From the NCBI GenBank assembly GCA_041567895.1, contig JBFGAX010000020.1:1-41143 (forward strand): DNA of 41,143 bases, in the 5' to 3' direction. A model generated the notes under the pieces. It did not search any database. It was not told where the DNA came from and was given only the letters and a program-made list of their open reading frames with translations. Source of the stretch: JABDOU01 sp041567895. GTDB lineage: Bacteria > Actinomycetota > Acidimicrobiia > Spongiisociales > SHLN01. The position numbers were made by a program, and so were the translations under genes. This document shows, piece after piece, positions 30,931 through 39,147 of this stretch (positions are counted from its first letter, which is position 1; every line of letters starts with the position of its first letter).

Positions 30931-30966
30931 CTAGCGCAGTATATCCTGCACGAAACGCAGAGTAAA
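30918..30966 (-). promoter_or_regulatory. BMC operon promoter and operator (leaderless)
   Basis: On the minus strand TTTACT (30961-30966) and TATACT (30938-30943) are 17 bases apart, and the regulator ATG at 30930 is exactly seven bases after the -10, so the mRNA is probably leaderless. An inverted repeat with 11-base arms, GGATATACTGC and GCAGAATATCC (one mismatch, 7-base spacer), spans 30918-30946, covering the -10 and the start codon. This is the expected place for autorepression. Confidence 0.65.
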
Positions 30967-31127
30967 GAATATGGCACCTCAAAAGATGCCGGACTCGATC
31001 TCATGTGAGTCTGAAACGCGGCGGACGCCGGCGACGGGGCAGGGGTGTGAAGCCCGGGTGGAAGCAGGCGTACGGCGACTTCGAGCCGGGTTTGGACGTA
31101 AAAGACGAAATAGTCGTGCGCCCGGCC

Positions 31128-31613
31128 TCAGCGGGTCTCGACACCGCTCCAGCGCTCGAGCTCCTGGTCGAGGTGGAGGGGCTCGACAACGGCTTCGTTC
31201 TCCCACTTGCCCCATTCTTCGCGGGGCAACATCCACATGATTTCGAACTCATTTCCATCGGGGTCGTGACCGTAGAGGCTCTTCGTCGCGCCGTGGCTGG
31301 ACTCACCGGTGTAGGCGCCGGACTCGATGAGGAGTGGACGGGCTGCTGCGAGGTCGTCGATGGTGTCGACCTGCCACGCCAGGTGGTAGAGCCCGACCTG
31401 GCCTCGTTGCTTCGGAATCGCGTTTGGTCCGAGCGAGAAGAGTCCCAGGTCGTGGTGGTTTCCGCTTTCCGGCAAGCGCAGGAAGGCTGCCCCGGGGAGA
31501 TCCCCCGAAGGCAACACTTCCATGCCCATCACCGCTGTATAGAACTCGACAGCGCGTTCCAGGTCGCTTACGAAAAGGACCGCATGGTTGAGGCGGGATG
31601 GGGTTATCGGCAT
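31128..31613 (-). CDS. VOC family protein, catechol-dioxygenase-like
   Basis: The 161-residue protein is a VOC-superfamily member: LNHAVLFVSDLERAVEFYT, GAAFLRLPESGNHHDLGLFS, GLYHLAWQVDTIDDL and DPDGNEFEIMW. Metal ligands expected for extradiol dioxygenase-like members (His in LNHAV, His in YHLAW, Glu in NEFEI) are present, so it probably binds a divalent metal; the substrate is unknown. It follows the YceI gene by 27 bases and is likely co-transcribed. The 197 bases between its stop and the BMC regulator hold only the BMC promoter. Confidence 0.88.
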   Translation of the reverse strand: MPITPSRLNHAVLFVSDLERAVEFYTAVMGMEVLPSGDLPGAAFLRLPESGNHHDLGLFSLGPNAIPKQRGQVGLYHLAWQVDTIDDLAAARPLLIESGAYTGESSHGATKSLYGHDPDGNEFEIMWMLPREEWGKWENEAVVEPLHLDQELERWSGVETR

Positions 31614-31640
31614 TCGGTTCCTTTCGTGCCGAAGGTGTCG

Positions 31641-32219
31641 TTAGGCGTTTGCCTCCACGGACGCGTCCATGGACGCCACCACGGACGAGAGGACACCCTG
31701 TACCTCGAGCTCCACCTTGAGCTTCTTGCTGACGAGCAGGCCGCCACCTTCGAGAATCTGATTCCATGTGAGGCCAAACTCTTCGCGCTCGATCTCGCTT
31801 GAACCACTGAAAAGTGCGCGAGCGTTGCCCCACGGATCGGTCGCCATACCCGCGAACGTGAAGTCGATTGCGATCGGTTTGGTGACCCCGGCGAGAGTGA
31901 GGTCGCCATTGAGGACATACTCACCATTGCCTTTGTCCTCGACGCTCGTTGACTCAAAGCTTGCGGTCGGATGCGCCTCGACGTGCAAGAAGTCTGGCGA
32001 GCGCAAGTGGTTGTCGCGATCCTCCGTGTTGGTATTGATGGAGGCGGTTTGTATCTCTACAGACACCGAAGAGTCGCCTGGCGTTTCGCCGACGATGATC
32101 TCGCCGCTGAATTCTCCGAACGCTCCGCGAACCTTCGTAGTCATCAGGTGGCGGGCGATGATCTCAATAGAGCTGTGCGTGGGATCGATCTGGTACGTTC
32201 CCGGCTGTGGGGTGGACAT
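31641..32219 (-). CDS. YceI family lipocalin-like protein
   Basis: This 192-residue protein has the YceI beta-barrel pattern: GTYQIDPTHSSIEIIARHLM, VRGAFGEFSG, SINTNTEDRDNHLRSPDFLH, the strand YVLNGDLTLAGVTKPIAIDF and SSEIEREEFGLTWNQ. YceI proteins bind polyprenyl or amphiphilic ligands. No signal peptide is seen, so this one is cytoplasmic, as in many actinobacterial members. ATG 32219 has AAGGAG upstream; the longer frame (to 32306) overlaps the operator. It is divergent from a MarR gene. Confidence 0.93.
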   Translation of the reverse strand: MSTPQPGTYQIDPTHSSIEIIARHLMTTKVRGAFGEFSGEIIVGETPGDSSVSVEIQTASINTNTEDRDNHLRSPDFLHVEAHPTASFESTSVEDKGNGEYVLNGDLTLAGVTKPIAIDFTFAGMATDPWGNARALFSGSSEIEREEFGLTWNQILEGGGLLVSKKLKVELEVQGVLSSVVASMDASVEANA

Positions 32220-32292
32220 AGGTCTCCTTCTTGATAAGACGATTGCCGCGCCAACGGTTGGCCTCGGGCAACGAGGGCAGTATAGGGACAAT

Positions 32293-32323
32293 ACTTGAGC
32301 AATCAACTATTTAGTTCTCAAGT
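32293..32323. promoter_or_regulatory. Probable MarR operator in the yceI-marR gap
   Basis: ACTTGAG (32293-32299) and CTCAAGT (32317-32323) form an inverted repeat that encloses a smaller near-palindrome AACTATTTAGTT (32305-32316). The site is central between the divergent yceI-like and marR-like genes. Confidence 0.6.
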
Positions 32324-32353
32324 TTATTTCAGCTGGGTCGGTAGAGTGATGGC

Positions 32354-32800
32354 ATGCCGCTAGATCTCAACGACCAGCGATTCTCGAGCTTCGGAAAACT
32401 GCTCGAAGTGCAGGCCCGTCTTCAGAAACTGCTCGATCGTCAATTGGAGGATGCGGTAGGACTGCCCCTGACCTGGTTTGAGGTACTTCTTCGGATTGCA
32501 CGATCTGACGATCAGGTCTTGACCATGTCGGCCCTGGCGGGACAGGTCGTCCTCACGTCTGGAGGAGTGACCCGTCTGATCGACCGCATGACTGAAGAAG
32601 GTCTCGTCGAGCGGGTTCCCTGTCCGGGCGATCGGCGGGTCAACTGGATCAAACTCACCGTCGTCGGTCAGAAGACGTTGGAGGATGCTGCGGCCGTACA
32701 CCTGGAGCATCTCGACGAGGAGTTCGCCGGACGGCTCAATGCATCCGAAATGGCGGGACTGGTCAAGGCGCTCGACTCGCTCCACGCTTCGCTGTCCTGA
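32354..32800 (+). CDS. MarR family transcriptional regulator
   Basis: The 148-residue protein has the MarR winged-helix core: QLEDAVGLPLTWFEVLLRIA, then LTMSALAGQVVLTSGGVTRL as the recognition region and wing VERVPCPGDRRVNWIKLT, with dimerisation helices at both ends. A single Cys at the wing (VPCPGD) could allow redox sensing as in OhrR-like members, but this is only a possibility. It is divergent from the YceI gene and probably represses it. The Gfo/Idh gene follows after 39 bases. Confidence 0.92.
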   Translation: MPLDLNDQRFSSFGKLLEVQARLQKLLDRQLEDAVGLPLTWFEVLLRIARSDDQVLTMSALAGQVVLTSGGVTRLIDRMTEEGLVERVPCPGDRRVNWIKLTVVGQKTLEDAAAVHLEHLDEEFAGRLNASEMAGLVKALDSLHASLS

Positions 32801-32839
32801 CATGGCTCGAGTCCGGCGCCGACTCGCTTCGGATCTCTC

Positions 32840-34081
32840 ATGAGCCAGCCGCTGCGAACGGTGATCATCGGCGCCGGGCAACGTGGTCGCCACGTCTACG
32901 GGGCCTGGGCTTTGCAGAATCCCGATGCTATGTCCATCGTGGGCGTCGTCGATCCCCTTGACGAGAGGCGGGCCACGGTGGTGGCTGAGCACGGAGTTGT
33001 GGACGGTTTCGTAAAGCTCGACGATTTCCTCCGCTCGGGGATCGGGGCAGACGCCGTGATCATCGCGTCGCCTGATCGCGAGCACGAACAAGCTGCTGTG
33101 TCCTGCATCGAAGCCGGCTACCACGTCTTGATCGAAAAGCCGGTGGCACACACGTTCGACGGGGTCCGGGCCATCGCTGAAGCCGCCGAACGGACGGATC
33201 GGGTGGTGGCGGTCGCGCACGTGCTCAGATACACGGAGTTTTTCCAGGTTTTGCACGATGTGATACGGAGCGGTCGACTCGGAGAACTCGTGATGGTCAC
33301 CCATCGGGAGAATGTGGCCGCCTGGCATATGGCCCACAGCTTCGTGCGCGGGAACTGGGCCATCGCAGCCGGGTCGAGCCCGATGATCGTGGCCAAGTGT
33401 TGCCACGACTTCGACATCCTCACCTGGAACCTGGATTCGCCGGTTGCGTCCTTGACGTCGAACGGCTCGCTCCTCGAGTTCAAACCGGACCGTTCACCTG
33501 TCGGAGCAACCGAACGCTGCACGAGTCCTTGCCCTGTCACCGATTGCCCATACGACGCCCGGCGTATCTACCTGGACCCGGCCAACAGCGGATGGCCGGT
33601 TCACGTCATCACCGATGACCCGTCGCACGAGGGTCGGATGACCGCGCTCGAACAAGGCCCGTACGGTCGCTGTGTCTACACAGCCGGGTCGGACGTTGTT
33701 GATCACCAGGTGGTCTCGATGGAGCTGAAATCTGGTGCCACTGCCATTCTCATCATGCATGGCCATTCCCATGAGGAGCAGCGCACGATGCGGTATGACG
33801 GTACCAGGGCAACCCTCCGGGCAACCTTCGGGGCCAGGCAAGTTGTCGAAGTGATTGATCACGTCACCGGCGAAGCCGAGTCGATTCCGATCCCAACCCG
33901 CAGCGGAGGCCATGGCGGCGGTGACGAGGCCATGCTGGCCGCCTTTGTCGATGCTGCTCGGACGGGTCGTGACATCCTGGCGACCCCTTCGAACGCATTG
34001 GCCGCCTACGAACTCGCATTCGCCGCCGAACAAGCGCGGCTGACAGGCGACCGCATCGTTGTTCGCGAATTCTCTGTCTAG
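32840..34081 (+). CDS. Gfo/Idh/MocA family oxidoreductase
   Basis: This 413-residue NAD(P)-dependent oxidoreductase has an N-terminal Rossmann fold (VIIGAGQRGR), the middle motif HVLIEKPVA with the family Lys, and the catalytic-region helix CCHDFDILTW with His. It acts on a sugar, inositol or a related polyol; the substrate cannot be named. A Cys-rich insertion (CTSPCPVTDCPYDARR) at about residues 228-244 is typical of one subfamily. It lies 39 bases after MarR and 69 bases before a TauABC-type transporter, so the relation of dehydrogenase and importer is possible but not shown. Confidence 0.92.
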   Translation: MSQPLRTVIIGAGQRGRHVYGAWALQNPDAMSIVGVVDPLDERRATVVAEHGVVDGFVKLDDFLRSGIGADAVIIASPDREHEQAAVSCIEAGYHVLIEKPVAHTFDGVRAIAEAAERTDRVVAVAHVLRYTEFFQVLHDVIRSGRLGELVMVTHRENVAAWHMAHSFVRGNWAIAAGSSPMIVAKCCHDFDILTWNLDSPVASLTSNGSLLEFKPDRSPVGATERCTSPCPVTDCPYDARRIYLDPANSGWPVHVITDDPSHEGRMTALEQGPYGRCVYTAGSDVVDHQVVSMELKSGATAILIMHGHSHEEQRTMRYDGTRATLRATFGARQVVEVIDHVTGEAESIPIPTRSGGHGGGDEAMLAAFVDAARTGRDILATPSNALAAYELAFAAEQARLTGDRIVVREFSV

Positions 34082-34150
34082 GTGAGCGCACCGGAATCGA
34101 CCGATCGCTAAGGTCGAGTGAGTTCGGTTTGAACCTGAGGAGGAAAACCA

Positions 34151-35161
34151 ATGAAAAAGAGTTCGTGGCTGATCGGCGCCCTCGTGGGCCTCAGCCTCCT
34201 TGCGGCTGCCTGCGGCGGCAGCGGAGCAGACGTCGAAGAATTGAATGTGGCGTATTTCGCCGAATGGCCTACCCCGAATCAGTACGGTCAAGCTGATGGC
34301 AGCTTCGGCGATGCAGTTGGCACCAAGATCAATTGGATCCCTTTGAGTTCCGGTGGCGAAATGGCCGAGGCGATGGAAGCCGGCTCGGTAGACATTGCCT
34401 ACTCCCAGGGTCTCACACCATTTGCCAACTTCGTGAACAGCGGGGCCGACCTCAAGCTTGTGGGCATCGCGGTCGCGTATTCCGAAGCGGACAATTGTGT
34501 CGCTCAAGGAAGTCTCGGAGTAACGAAAGACAATGCTGCCGATGTGTTGGCCGGTAAGACGGTGATGACCCCATTCGGAAACGTCACGCATTACAAGATG
34601 CTGTCGATGATGGAGTACCTGGGAGTCGATCTCAACAGTCTCAATATCGTTCAGGCTGAAGGTGGGGCAACCACTGCGGCGGCATTCGAAGCCGGTGACA
34701 TTGATGTCGGTTGTGCGTTTGGCGGGTCGATCGTGAACATGCAGAACGCAGGCGGAAACCTGATCATGACCGGGGCCGAGCATGAATCCGAAGTCGGGAT
34801 CGTAACGTACGACATCATCGGTATCCCGGCGAAGTTCGGCGAAGAACACCCTGAGACTGTGACTGCATTCCTCAAGGCCACGCAGGAATTCAACGATGCC
34901 TGGGCCGCGGACCCCGAAGGTCGAAACCCGACGATTGCATCAGCTGCGGGTATGGCAGATGTCGGGAACTTCCTTGGCGGCGAAGTCTGGTTCTCGTTCC
35001 CATCGGTCGAGGAGCAGTTGTCGGCCGACTGGCTGGGTGGATACGTCCAGAACAACATCAAAGAGCAGCTTGCAACCTTCGTACGGCTGGGCCAGATAGA
35101 TAGTGCGCTGGACGACTTCAGCTCGTTTATCGATACCAGCTATCTGGAGGCAATCGAGTAA
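34151..35161 (+). CDS. ABC transporter substrate-binding lipoprotein, TauA/SsuA-like
   Basis: This 336-residue solute-binding protein has a lipoprotein signal peptide (lipobox LAAAC, lipidated Cys near residue 21), then a two-lobed NMT1/TauA-type domain (LNVAYFAEWPTPNQYG, the YSQGLTPFANF segment, MTPFGNVTHYKML, AFEAGDIDVGCAFGG). The VTHY segment corresponds to the TTHY segment of E. coli TauA, so taurine or another sulfonate is the first guess; nitrate, thiamine precursors and other small anions are handled by relatives. GAGGAGG precedes ATG 34151. The gene is followed by a hairpin with a T-tract before the ATPase gene. Confidence 0.9.
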   Translation: MKKSSWLIGALVGLSLLAAACGGSGADVEELNVAYFAEWPTPNQYGQADGSFGDAVGTKINWIPLSSGGEMAEAMEAGSVDIAYSQGLTPFANFVNSGADLKLVGIAVAYSEADNCVAQGSLGVTKDNAADVLAGKTVMTPFGNVTHYKMLSMMEYLGVDLNSLNIVQAEGGATTAAAFEAGDIDVGCAFGGSIVNMQNAGGNLIMTGAEHESEVGIVTYDIIGIPAKFGEEHPETVTAFLKATQEFNDAWAADPEGRNPTIASAAGMADVGNFLGGEVWFSFPSVEEQLSADWLGGYVQNNIKEQLATFVRLGQIDSALDDFSSFIDTSYLEAIE

Positions 35162-35191
35162 GTGATTTCGAGCAGGTCGAGGCACGGACTT

Positions 35192-35237
35192 GACGTCCGG
35201 GTGTCGGGGTTTATCCTCGGCACCCTGACGTCGTTTT
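35192..35237 (+). terminator. Intercistronic terminator-like hairpin, substrate-binding to ATPase gene
   Basis: A stem of two parts (GACGTC pairs with GACGTC; GGTGTCGGGG pairs with CCTCGGCACC using two G-U pairs) is closed by TTTAT and followed by GTTTTCT. Partial termination here would yield more binding protein than membrane components. Confidence 0.7.
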
Positions 35238-35253
35238 CTACGCGGGCGGTCAC

Positions 35254-36060
35254 ATGAAGGAGCTCAGTGTCCAGAACGTAGACATGGTCTACGAGATCCC
35301 AAAAGCGGCCTCGGTCCATGCACTTGAAAACGTGTCGTTTGATCTCGAGGCCGGAAGGCTTTTGACGCTCCTCGGCCCGAGTGGCTGTGGCAAGACAACT
35401 CTGCTCAACATCCTCGCCGGTTTTCTCGCGCCAACGGCCGGTCAGGTGAAGCTGGGAGGTGAGGTCATCAAGGGCCCTGGGCAAGATCGGGGCATGGTCT
35501 TTCAGCACGGCGCCCTGTTCGAATGGCTGAACGTGCAGGACAACGTTGCGTTCGGGCCGAAGATGAACGGTCAGAAGGAGGGTGACTACCTGGGCCTCGT
35601 GGACGATCTGCTGAAAACGGTCGGCCTTCAAGGGTTTGGCGATAAGGCGATCTACGAGTTGTCGGGGGGCATGCAGCAGCGCGTGGCGCTCGCGCGCTGC
35701 CTGGCGAATGAGCCCGACGTCATCTTGATGGATGAACCGCTCGGGGCACTCGATGCCTTGACCCGGGAGAAAATGCAGGGTCTCGTTCTCAAGCTCTGGC
35801 AGGAAACCGGCAAGACGATTGTGCTGGTCACCCACAGCGTCGAGGAGGCCTTGTACCTGGGTGATCGACTATTTGTCATGGCCCCCCGACCAGGCCGTGT
35901 CGAGCGCGACTACAGCCTTCCATTTGCCGAGATCGGTCTATCGGTTGAACCGCGAGAGCTGAAGGCATCTCCTGAATTCATCGAGAAGCGGGAAGAGATT
36001 CTCTCATTGATCTGGGAGATGGAAGAAGAGATCATGGGTCACATCGGGGAGGACGGATGA
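35254..36060 (+). CDS. ABC transporter ATP-binding protein, TauB/SsuB-like
   Basis: This 268-residue ATPase powers the importer: Walker A GPSGCGKTT, Q-loop MVFQHGALFEW, signature LSGGMQQR, Walker B VILMDEP, and H-loop VTHSVEEAL are all present. The segment GPGQDRGMVFQ and LNVQDNVAFG are close to TauB. The last four bases overlap the permease start (ATGA), coupling the two. A C-terminal acidic stretch of about 35 residues extends past the core. Confidence 0.94.
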   Translation: MKELSVQNVDMVYEIPKAASVHALENVSFDLEAGRLLTLLGPSGCGKTTLLNILAGFLAPTAGQVKLGGEVIKGPGQDRGMVFQHGALFEWLNVQDNVAFGPKMNGQKEGDYLGLVDDLLKTVGLQGFGDKAIYELSGGMQQRVALARCLANEPDVILMDEPLGALDALTREKMQGLVLKLWQETGKTIVLVTHSVEEALYLGDRLFVMAPRPGRVERDYSLPFAEIGLSVEPRELKASPEFIEKREEILSLIWEMEEEIMGHIGEDG

Positions 36061-36929
36061 GCGACCGCGGATTCCTCGAAGCGGTCCGAAGTCTGTTTTC
36101 GACCACCGATGCGGAGACCAAGACCAAGACTGTCACATTTGGCGATGCCGCTGCGGTCAGGAGTAACACCCGCTGGAGCGTGGGAGCACTGTTGATCCTC
36201 CTCTTGTTGTGGTGGATCGTGAAACTCGGTGGTGAAGATGCCATCCTCAACGATCGGACATTCCCGTCTCAGGTAGATACGTGGAACGCCTTTATCGAGT
36301 TGATCCGCGACGGTTTTCGCGACGTGTCACTGTGGGAGCACACCAGGACGAGCCTATGGCGCATCACCCAGGGGATGTTCTGGGGAATCGTCATCGGCGT
36401 CCCGATCGGTTTCGCAATGGGGTTGTCGAGTCGAGCACGCGGGTTCTTCGATACGCCGGTCGAGCTCTTTCGCCCGATCCCACCCCTGGCACTGCTGCCG
36501 CTGTTCATACTGTGGTTCGGGATCGGAGATGCGACAGCCAGAAACCTGCTGATCTTTGCCTCGATCTGGATCATGATCATCGCAGCTCGAGCCGGGGTGC
36601 GGACTGTGAACCTCTCCAAGGTACGGGCCGCCTATTCATTGGGCGCTACCAAGGCGCAGATTCTTCGCAAAGTAATCCTTCCGAATGCCCTTCCCGAGAT
36701 CTTCACGGGCATTCGGGTGGCCCTCGGCGTGTCGTGGGGAACCCTGGTGGCCGCTGAGCTGGTCGGCACATCTACCGGCCTTGGCGCCATGATCTTTGCC
36801 GCCCGGCCGTTTTTTCGGATCGACATCATTGTTGTTGGCGTTGTGATCATCTCGACCATCGGCGTTCTCATGGACTTCTCGATGAGAATCCTCGAAGCGC
36901 GGCTGATTCCGTGGCGAGGCAAAGGCTAA
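36057..36929 (+). CDS. ABC transporter permease, TauC/SsuC-like
   Basis: The 290-residue permease has about six membrane helices and the binding-protein-dependent inner-membrane signature (EAA loop: RAAYSLGATKAQILRKVILP, then NALPEIFTGIRVALGVSW), which contacts the ATPase. It begins with a cytoplasmic tail of about 45 residues. The likely substrate is that of the binding protein, a sulfonate-like anion. A terminator covers its stop codon, closing the operon. Confidence 0.94.
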   Translation: MSDRGFLEAVRSLFSTTDAETKTKTVTFGDAAAVRSNTRWSVGALLILLLLWWIVKLGGEDAILNDRTFPSQVDTWNAFIELIRDGFRDVSLWEHTRTSLWRITQGMFWGIVIGVPIGFAMGLSSRARGFFDTPVELFRPIPPLALLPLFILWFGIGDATARNLLIFASIWIMIIAARAGVRTVNLSKVRAAYSLGATKAQILRKVILPNALPEIFTGIRVALGVSWGTLVAAELVGTSTGLGAMIFAARPFFRIDIIVVGVVIISTIGVLMDFSMRILEARLIPWRGKG

Positions 36930-36943
36930 ACCGGCCTTTTTCT
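36921..36943 (+). terminator. Intrinsic terminator of the ABC transporter operon
   Basis: AAAGGC and GCCTTT flank a seven-base loop and run into a short T-tract (TTTTTCT). The stem overlaps the permease stop codon. Confidence 0.65.
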
Positions 36944-36954
36944 AAGAGATCCCT

Positions 36955-36972
36955 TCTCATCGTCGTCTCATC
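36955..36972 (+). promoter_or_regulatory. Tandem response-regulator boxes upstream of the OmpR-type gene
   Basis: TCTCATC occurs at 36955-36961 and 36966-36972, 11 bases apart, the phasing typical for head-to-tail OmpR/PhoB-class dimers. A weaker TGTCATC follows at 36979. The same heptamer, also at 11-base phasing, is upstream of the membrane-protein gene at 39148. Confidence 0.6.
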
Positions 36973-36993
36973 GACCGATGTCATCATGAGGAA

Positions 36994-37671
36994 ATGAGCT
37001 ATCGAGTACTCGTCGTTGACGACGACACCAAAATCGCGGGGAGCGTCCGGCGCGCTCTTTCTTACGAGGGGTATGACGTGGACATCGCCCACGACGGTCG
37101 CGAGGCGCTGGCGGCCATCGCCGACCATCCGCCGGACCTGGTGGTGCTCGACGTGATGATGCCCGGGCTTGACGGGACCGGAGTCGTGCAGAAACTCAGG
37201 GCAGCCGGGGACCAGGTGGCAGTGCTCATGTTGACCGCCCGCGATGGTGTGCGAGATCGGGTCACCGGTTTGGAGGCGGGGGCCGACGATTACCTGACGA
37301 AGCCCTTTGCGTATGAGGAACTCATCGCCCGCGTGGCTGCTCTGTTGCGTCGGACGCGTCCTCAGGATGAAGGAGTGCTGCGGTTCGAAGCGCTGACCAT
37401 GGACGTGCCGGCGATGGAGGTGCGGTGGGACTCGGAACTCATCGATCTCACAATGCTCGAATTCCGGCTGCTCGAGTACTTCCTGATAAATCCTCGGATT
37501 GTCCTGAGCCGATCGCGGATCCTGGAGGCGGTATGGGATCTGGATGCCGAAACGAGTAGCAACGTCGTCGACGTGTACATCCGTTACATCCGCCAGAAAC
37601 TGGATGCGGCAGGCGCCCCGCCACTGATCCAGACGGTGCGTGGGGCCGGCTACGTGCTTCGGAAATCGTGA
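36994..37671 (+). CDS. OmpR-type response regulator
   Basis: The 225-residue regulator has a receiver domain (Asp9-11 cluster, phospho-acceptor Asp53 in VVLDVMMPG, MLTARD, and Lys in YLTKPF) and a C-terminal OmpR-type winged helix (LTMLEFRLLEYFLINP, SRSRILEAVWD and the recognition helix SNVVDVYIRYIRQKLD). Phosphorylated dimers should bind direct repeats such as the TCTCATC boxes upstream of this gene. It is followed by its kinase after 10 bases. AGGA precedes ATG 36994. Confidence 0.95.
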   Translation: MSYRVLVVDDDTKIAGSVRRALSYEGYDVDIAHDGREALAAIADHPPDLVVLDVMMPGLDGTGVVQKLRAAGDQVAVLMLTARDGVRDRVTGLEAGADDYLTKPFAYEELIARVAALLRRTRPQDEGVLRFEALTMDVPAMEVRWDSELIDLTMLEFRLLEYFLINPRIVLSRSRILEAVWDLDAETSSNVVDVYIRYIRQKLDAAGAPPLIQTVRGAGYVLRKS

Positions 37672-37681
37672 GGTACGGCAG

Positions 37682-39058
37682 GTGAAGATACGGCTTCGGT
37701 TGACGCTGTTCGGTGCGCTGGTGGTTGCGGCCGCGGTTCTCGTGTTCGGCCTTTCCCTGGCCTGGCTCGCCGAGCGTGCGGCTCCTCGTGATCAGGCGAA
37801 TGCGTTGGGAGCGCTGGCTGAGGGAACGGTTGACAACATGCTGTCGGCCGATCCAGCCACTCTCGTGCCGACCAGGCCGCCGGTGCTGATCGACGTTGGC
37901 TCGAGTACGGAGCCCTTCGTCCTCATCCTGGACGAGGCGGGTATTCCGCTTTACGCCACCGCCGAGGTGCAGGGAGCGCCGCCTCGTATCCCGGCCGCAG
38001 TGGTGGTCGAAGCCAGCCAACAGGGCGCCTCGGCTGCCACCTACTCCATTTCCGATACCGTCGATATTCACGTCGAGGCTCGCTCCTGGCAACGTCCTGA
38101 CCTCGAAGTCGCCGGAGTCGTGGTTGCCGGCCAGTCCACCGCTTTCATTGCGGAACAGGTTGCGGGCCTGCGTGCCGTGATCTTCATCTCGCTGGTCATC
38201 ACGCTGCTTGTTTCGCTGGCAGCTGGTTGGATCGTGAGCGGTCGTGCCCTGCGCCCCCTTCGGAGGCTGGCTGAGACCACGGACGAAATCGGCGAGACGG
38301 GAGATCTGACGAGACGGCTTCCACCGTCGAAAGCCGACGACGAGGTGGGTGCGCTCACCGCCAGCTTCAACACGATGTTGGAACGGCTGCAGTCGGCACG
38401 AGCCGACCTGACAGAATCGCTCAGACGCCAGCAGCAATTCGTGGCCGACGCCAGTCATGAGCTGCGCAGCCCCTTGACAACCATTCGTAACAATGCAGGC
38501 TTTCTTGTCGAGCGAGCTGACGCCTCGGCAGCCGATCGACGGGATGCAGTCGCGGAGATCGGAGAGGAATCCGATCGCATGGCCAGGTTGATAGATGACC
38601 TCCTGGCTCTGGCGCGCACCGATGGCGAGCTCGCTCCCGATCGGCGACCGCTGGATCTATCCGCCCTGACCCGCGATGTCGTCGGGCGGTCGGACATCAC
38701 CGTCGAATCGGCGGACCCGGTCGACGTCAATGGGGATCGTGATGCTCTCCACCGGCTGATTGTCATCCTCGTCGAGAACGCTCGTCGACACGGTTCGCCA
38801 CCAGTTGAGATCGCCGTCCGGCGAAGCGATTCCGATGGGGTTATCGAGGTGCGCGACCATGGTCCGGGACTTCGGGTCGATGAGTTCGACCGTGTTTTTG
38901 ACCGTTTCTACCAGTCTGACTCGAGCCGCAATAGGGAGGGTGCCGGACTCGGACTCGCCATTGCCCGTGAGATCGTTGCAGCGCACCAGGGAGTCATCTC
39001 TGCCTCCAACCATCCGGAGGGTGGGGCTGTTTTCTCGGTCCGCCTGCCCGCCATCTAG
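37682..39058 (+). CDS. Sensor histidine kinase (OmpR-partner, HAMP-containing)
   Basis: This 458-residue membrane kinase starts at GTG 37682. It has two membrane segments (FGALVVAAAVLVFGLSLAWL and VIFISLVITLLVSLAAGWIV) bounding an extracytoplasmic sensor domain of about 125 residues, then a HAMP linker (RALRPLRRLAETTDEI), HisKA box (FVADASHELRSPLTTIRN) and HATPase domain (N-box VILVENARRHG, G1 DHGPGL, G2 GAGLGLAIAREIV). All motifs look intact. The sensor domain has no recognisable fold, so the signal is unknown. The in-frame ORF extends to 37640 inside the regulator gene, which I reject. Confidence 0.94.
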   Translation: MKIRLRLTLFGALVVAAAVLVFGLSLAWLAERAAPRDQANALGALAEGTVDNMLSADPATLVPTRPPVLIDVGSSTEPFVLILDEAGIPLYATAEVQGAPPRIPAAVVVEASQQGASAATYSISDTVDIHVEARSWQRPDLEVAGVVVAGQSTAFIAEQVAGLRAVIFISLVITLLVSLAAGWIVSGRALRPLRRLAETTDEIGETGDLTRRLPPSKADDEVGALTASFNTMLERLQSARADLTESLRRQQQFVADASHELRSPLTTIRNNAGFLVERADASAADRRDAVAEIGEESDRMARLIDDLLALARTDGELAPDRRPLDLSALTRDVVGRSDITVESADPVDVNGDRDALHRLIVILVENARRHGSPPVEIAVRRSDSDGVIEVRDHGPGLRVDEFDRVFDRFYQSDSSRNREGAGLGLAIAREIVAAHQGVISASNHPEGGAVFSVRLPAI

Positions 39059-39086
39059 TCGCAGCCCGTCGAAGAGGTCTGGAGAG

Positions 39087-39126
39087 TCTCACCGTACTCT
39101 CATCCTCGGCCAACGTTTGTCTCATC
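39087..39126 (+). promoter_or_regulatory. Phased TCTCATC boxes upstream of the membrane-protein pair
   Basis: TCTCACC (39087), TCTCATC (39098) and TCTCATC (39120) lie on an 11-base grid (steps 11 and 22), matching the boxes upstream of the response regulator. This suggests direct control of the gene at 39148 by the adjacent two-component system. Confidence 0.6.
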
Positions 39127-39147
39127 CAACGGTTCGATGCTGAGTGT

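Noticed and set aside
32360..33406. Long minus-strand ORF of 348 codons opposite marR and the Gfo/Idh gene
   Set aside because: It is antisense to two clear protein families, and its composition (His/Arg-rich) is typical of a shadow frame in GC-rich DNA.
33494..34849. Long minus-strand ORF of 451 codons
   Set aside because: It is antisense to the Gfo/Idh and substrate-binding genes, which have intact motifs and signal peptide; no domain is seen in it.
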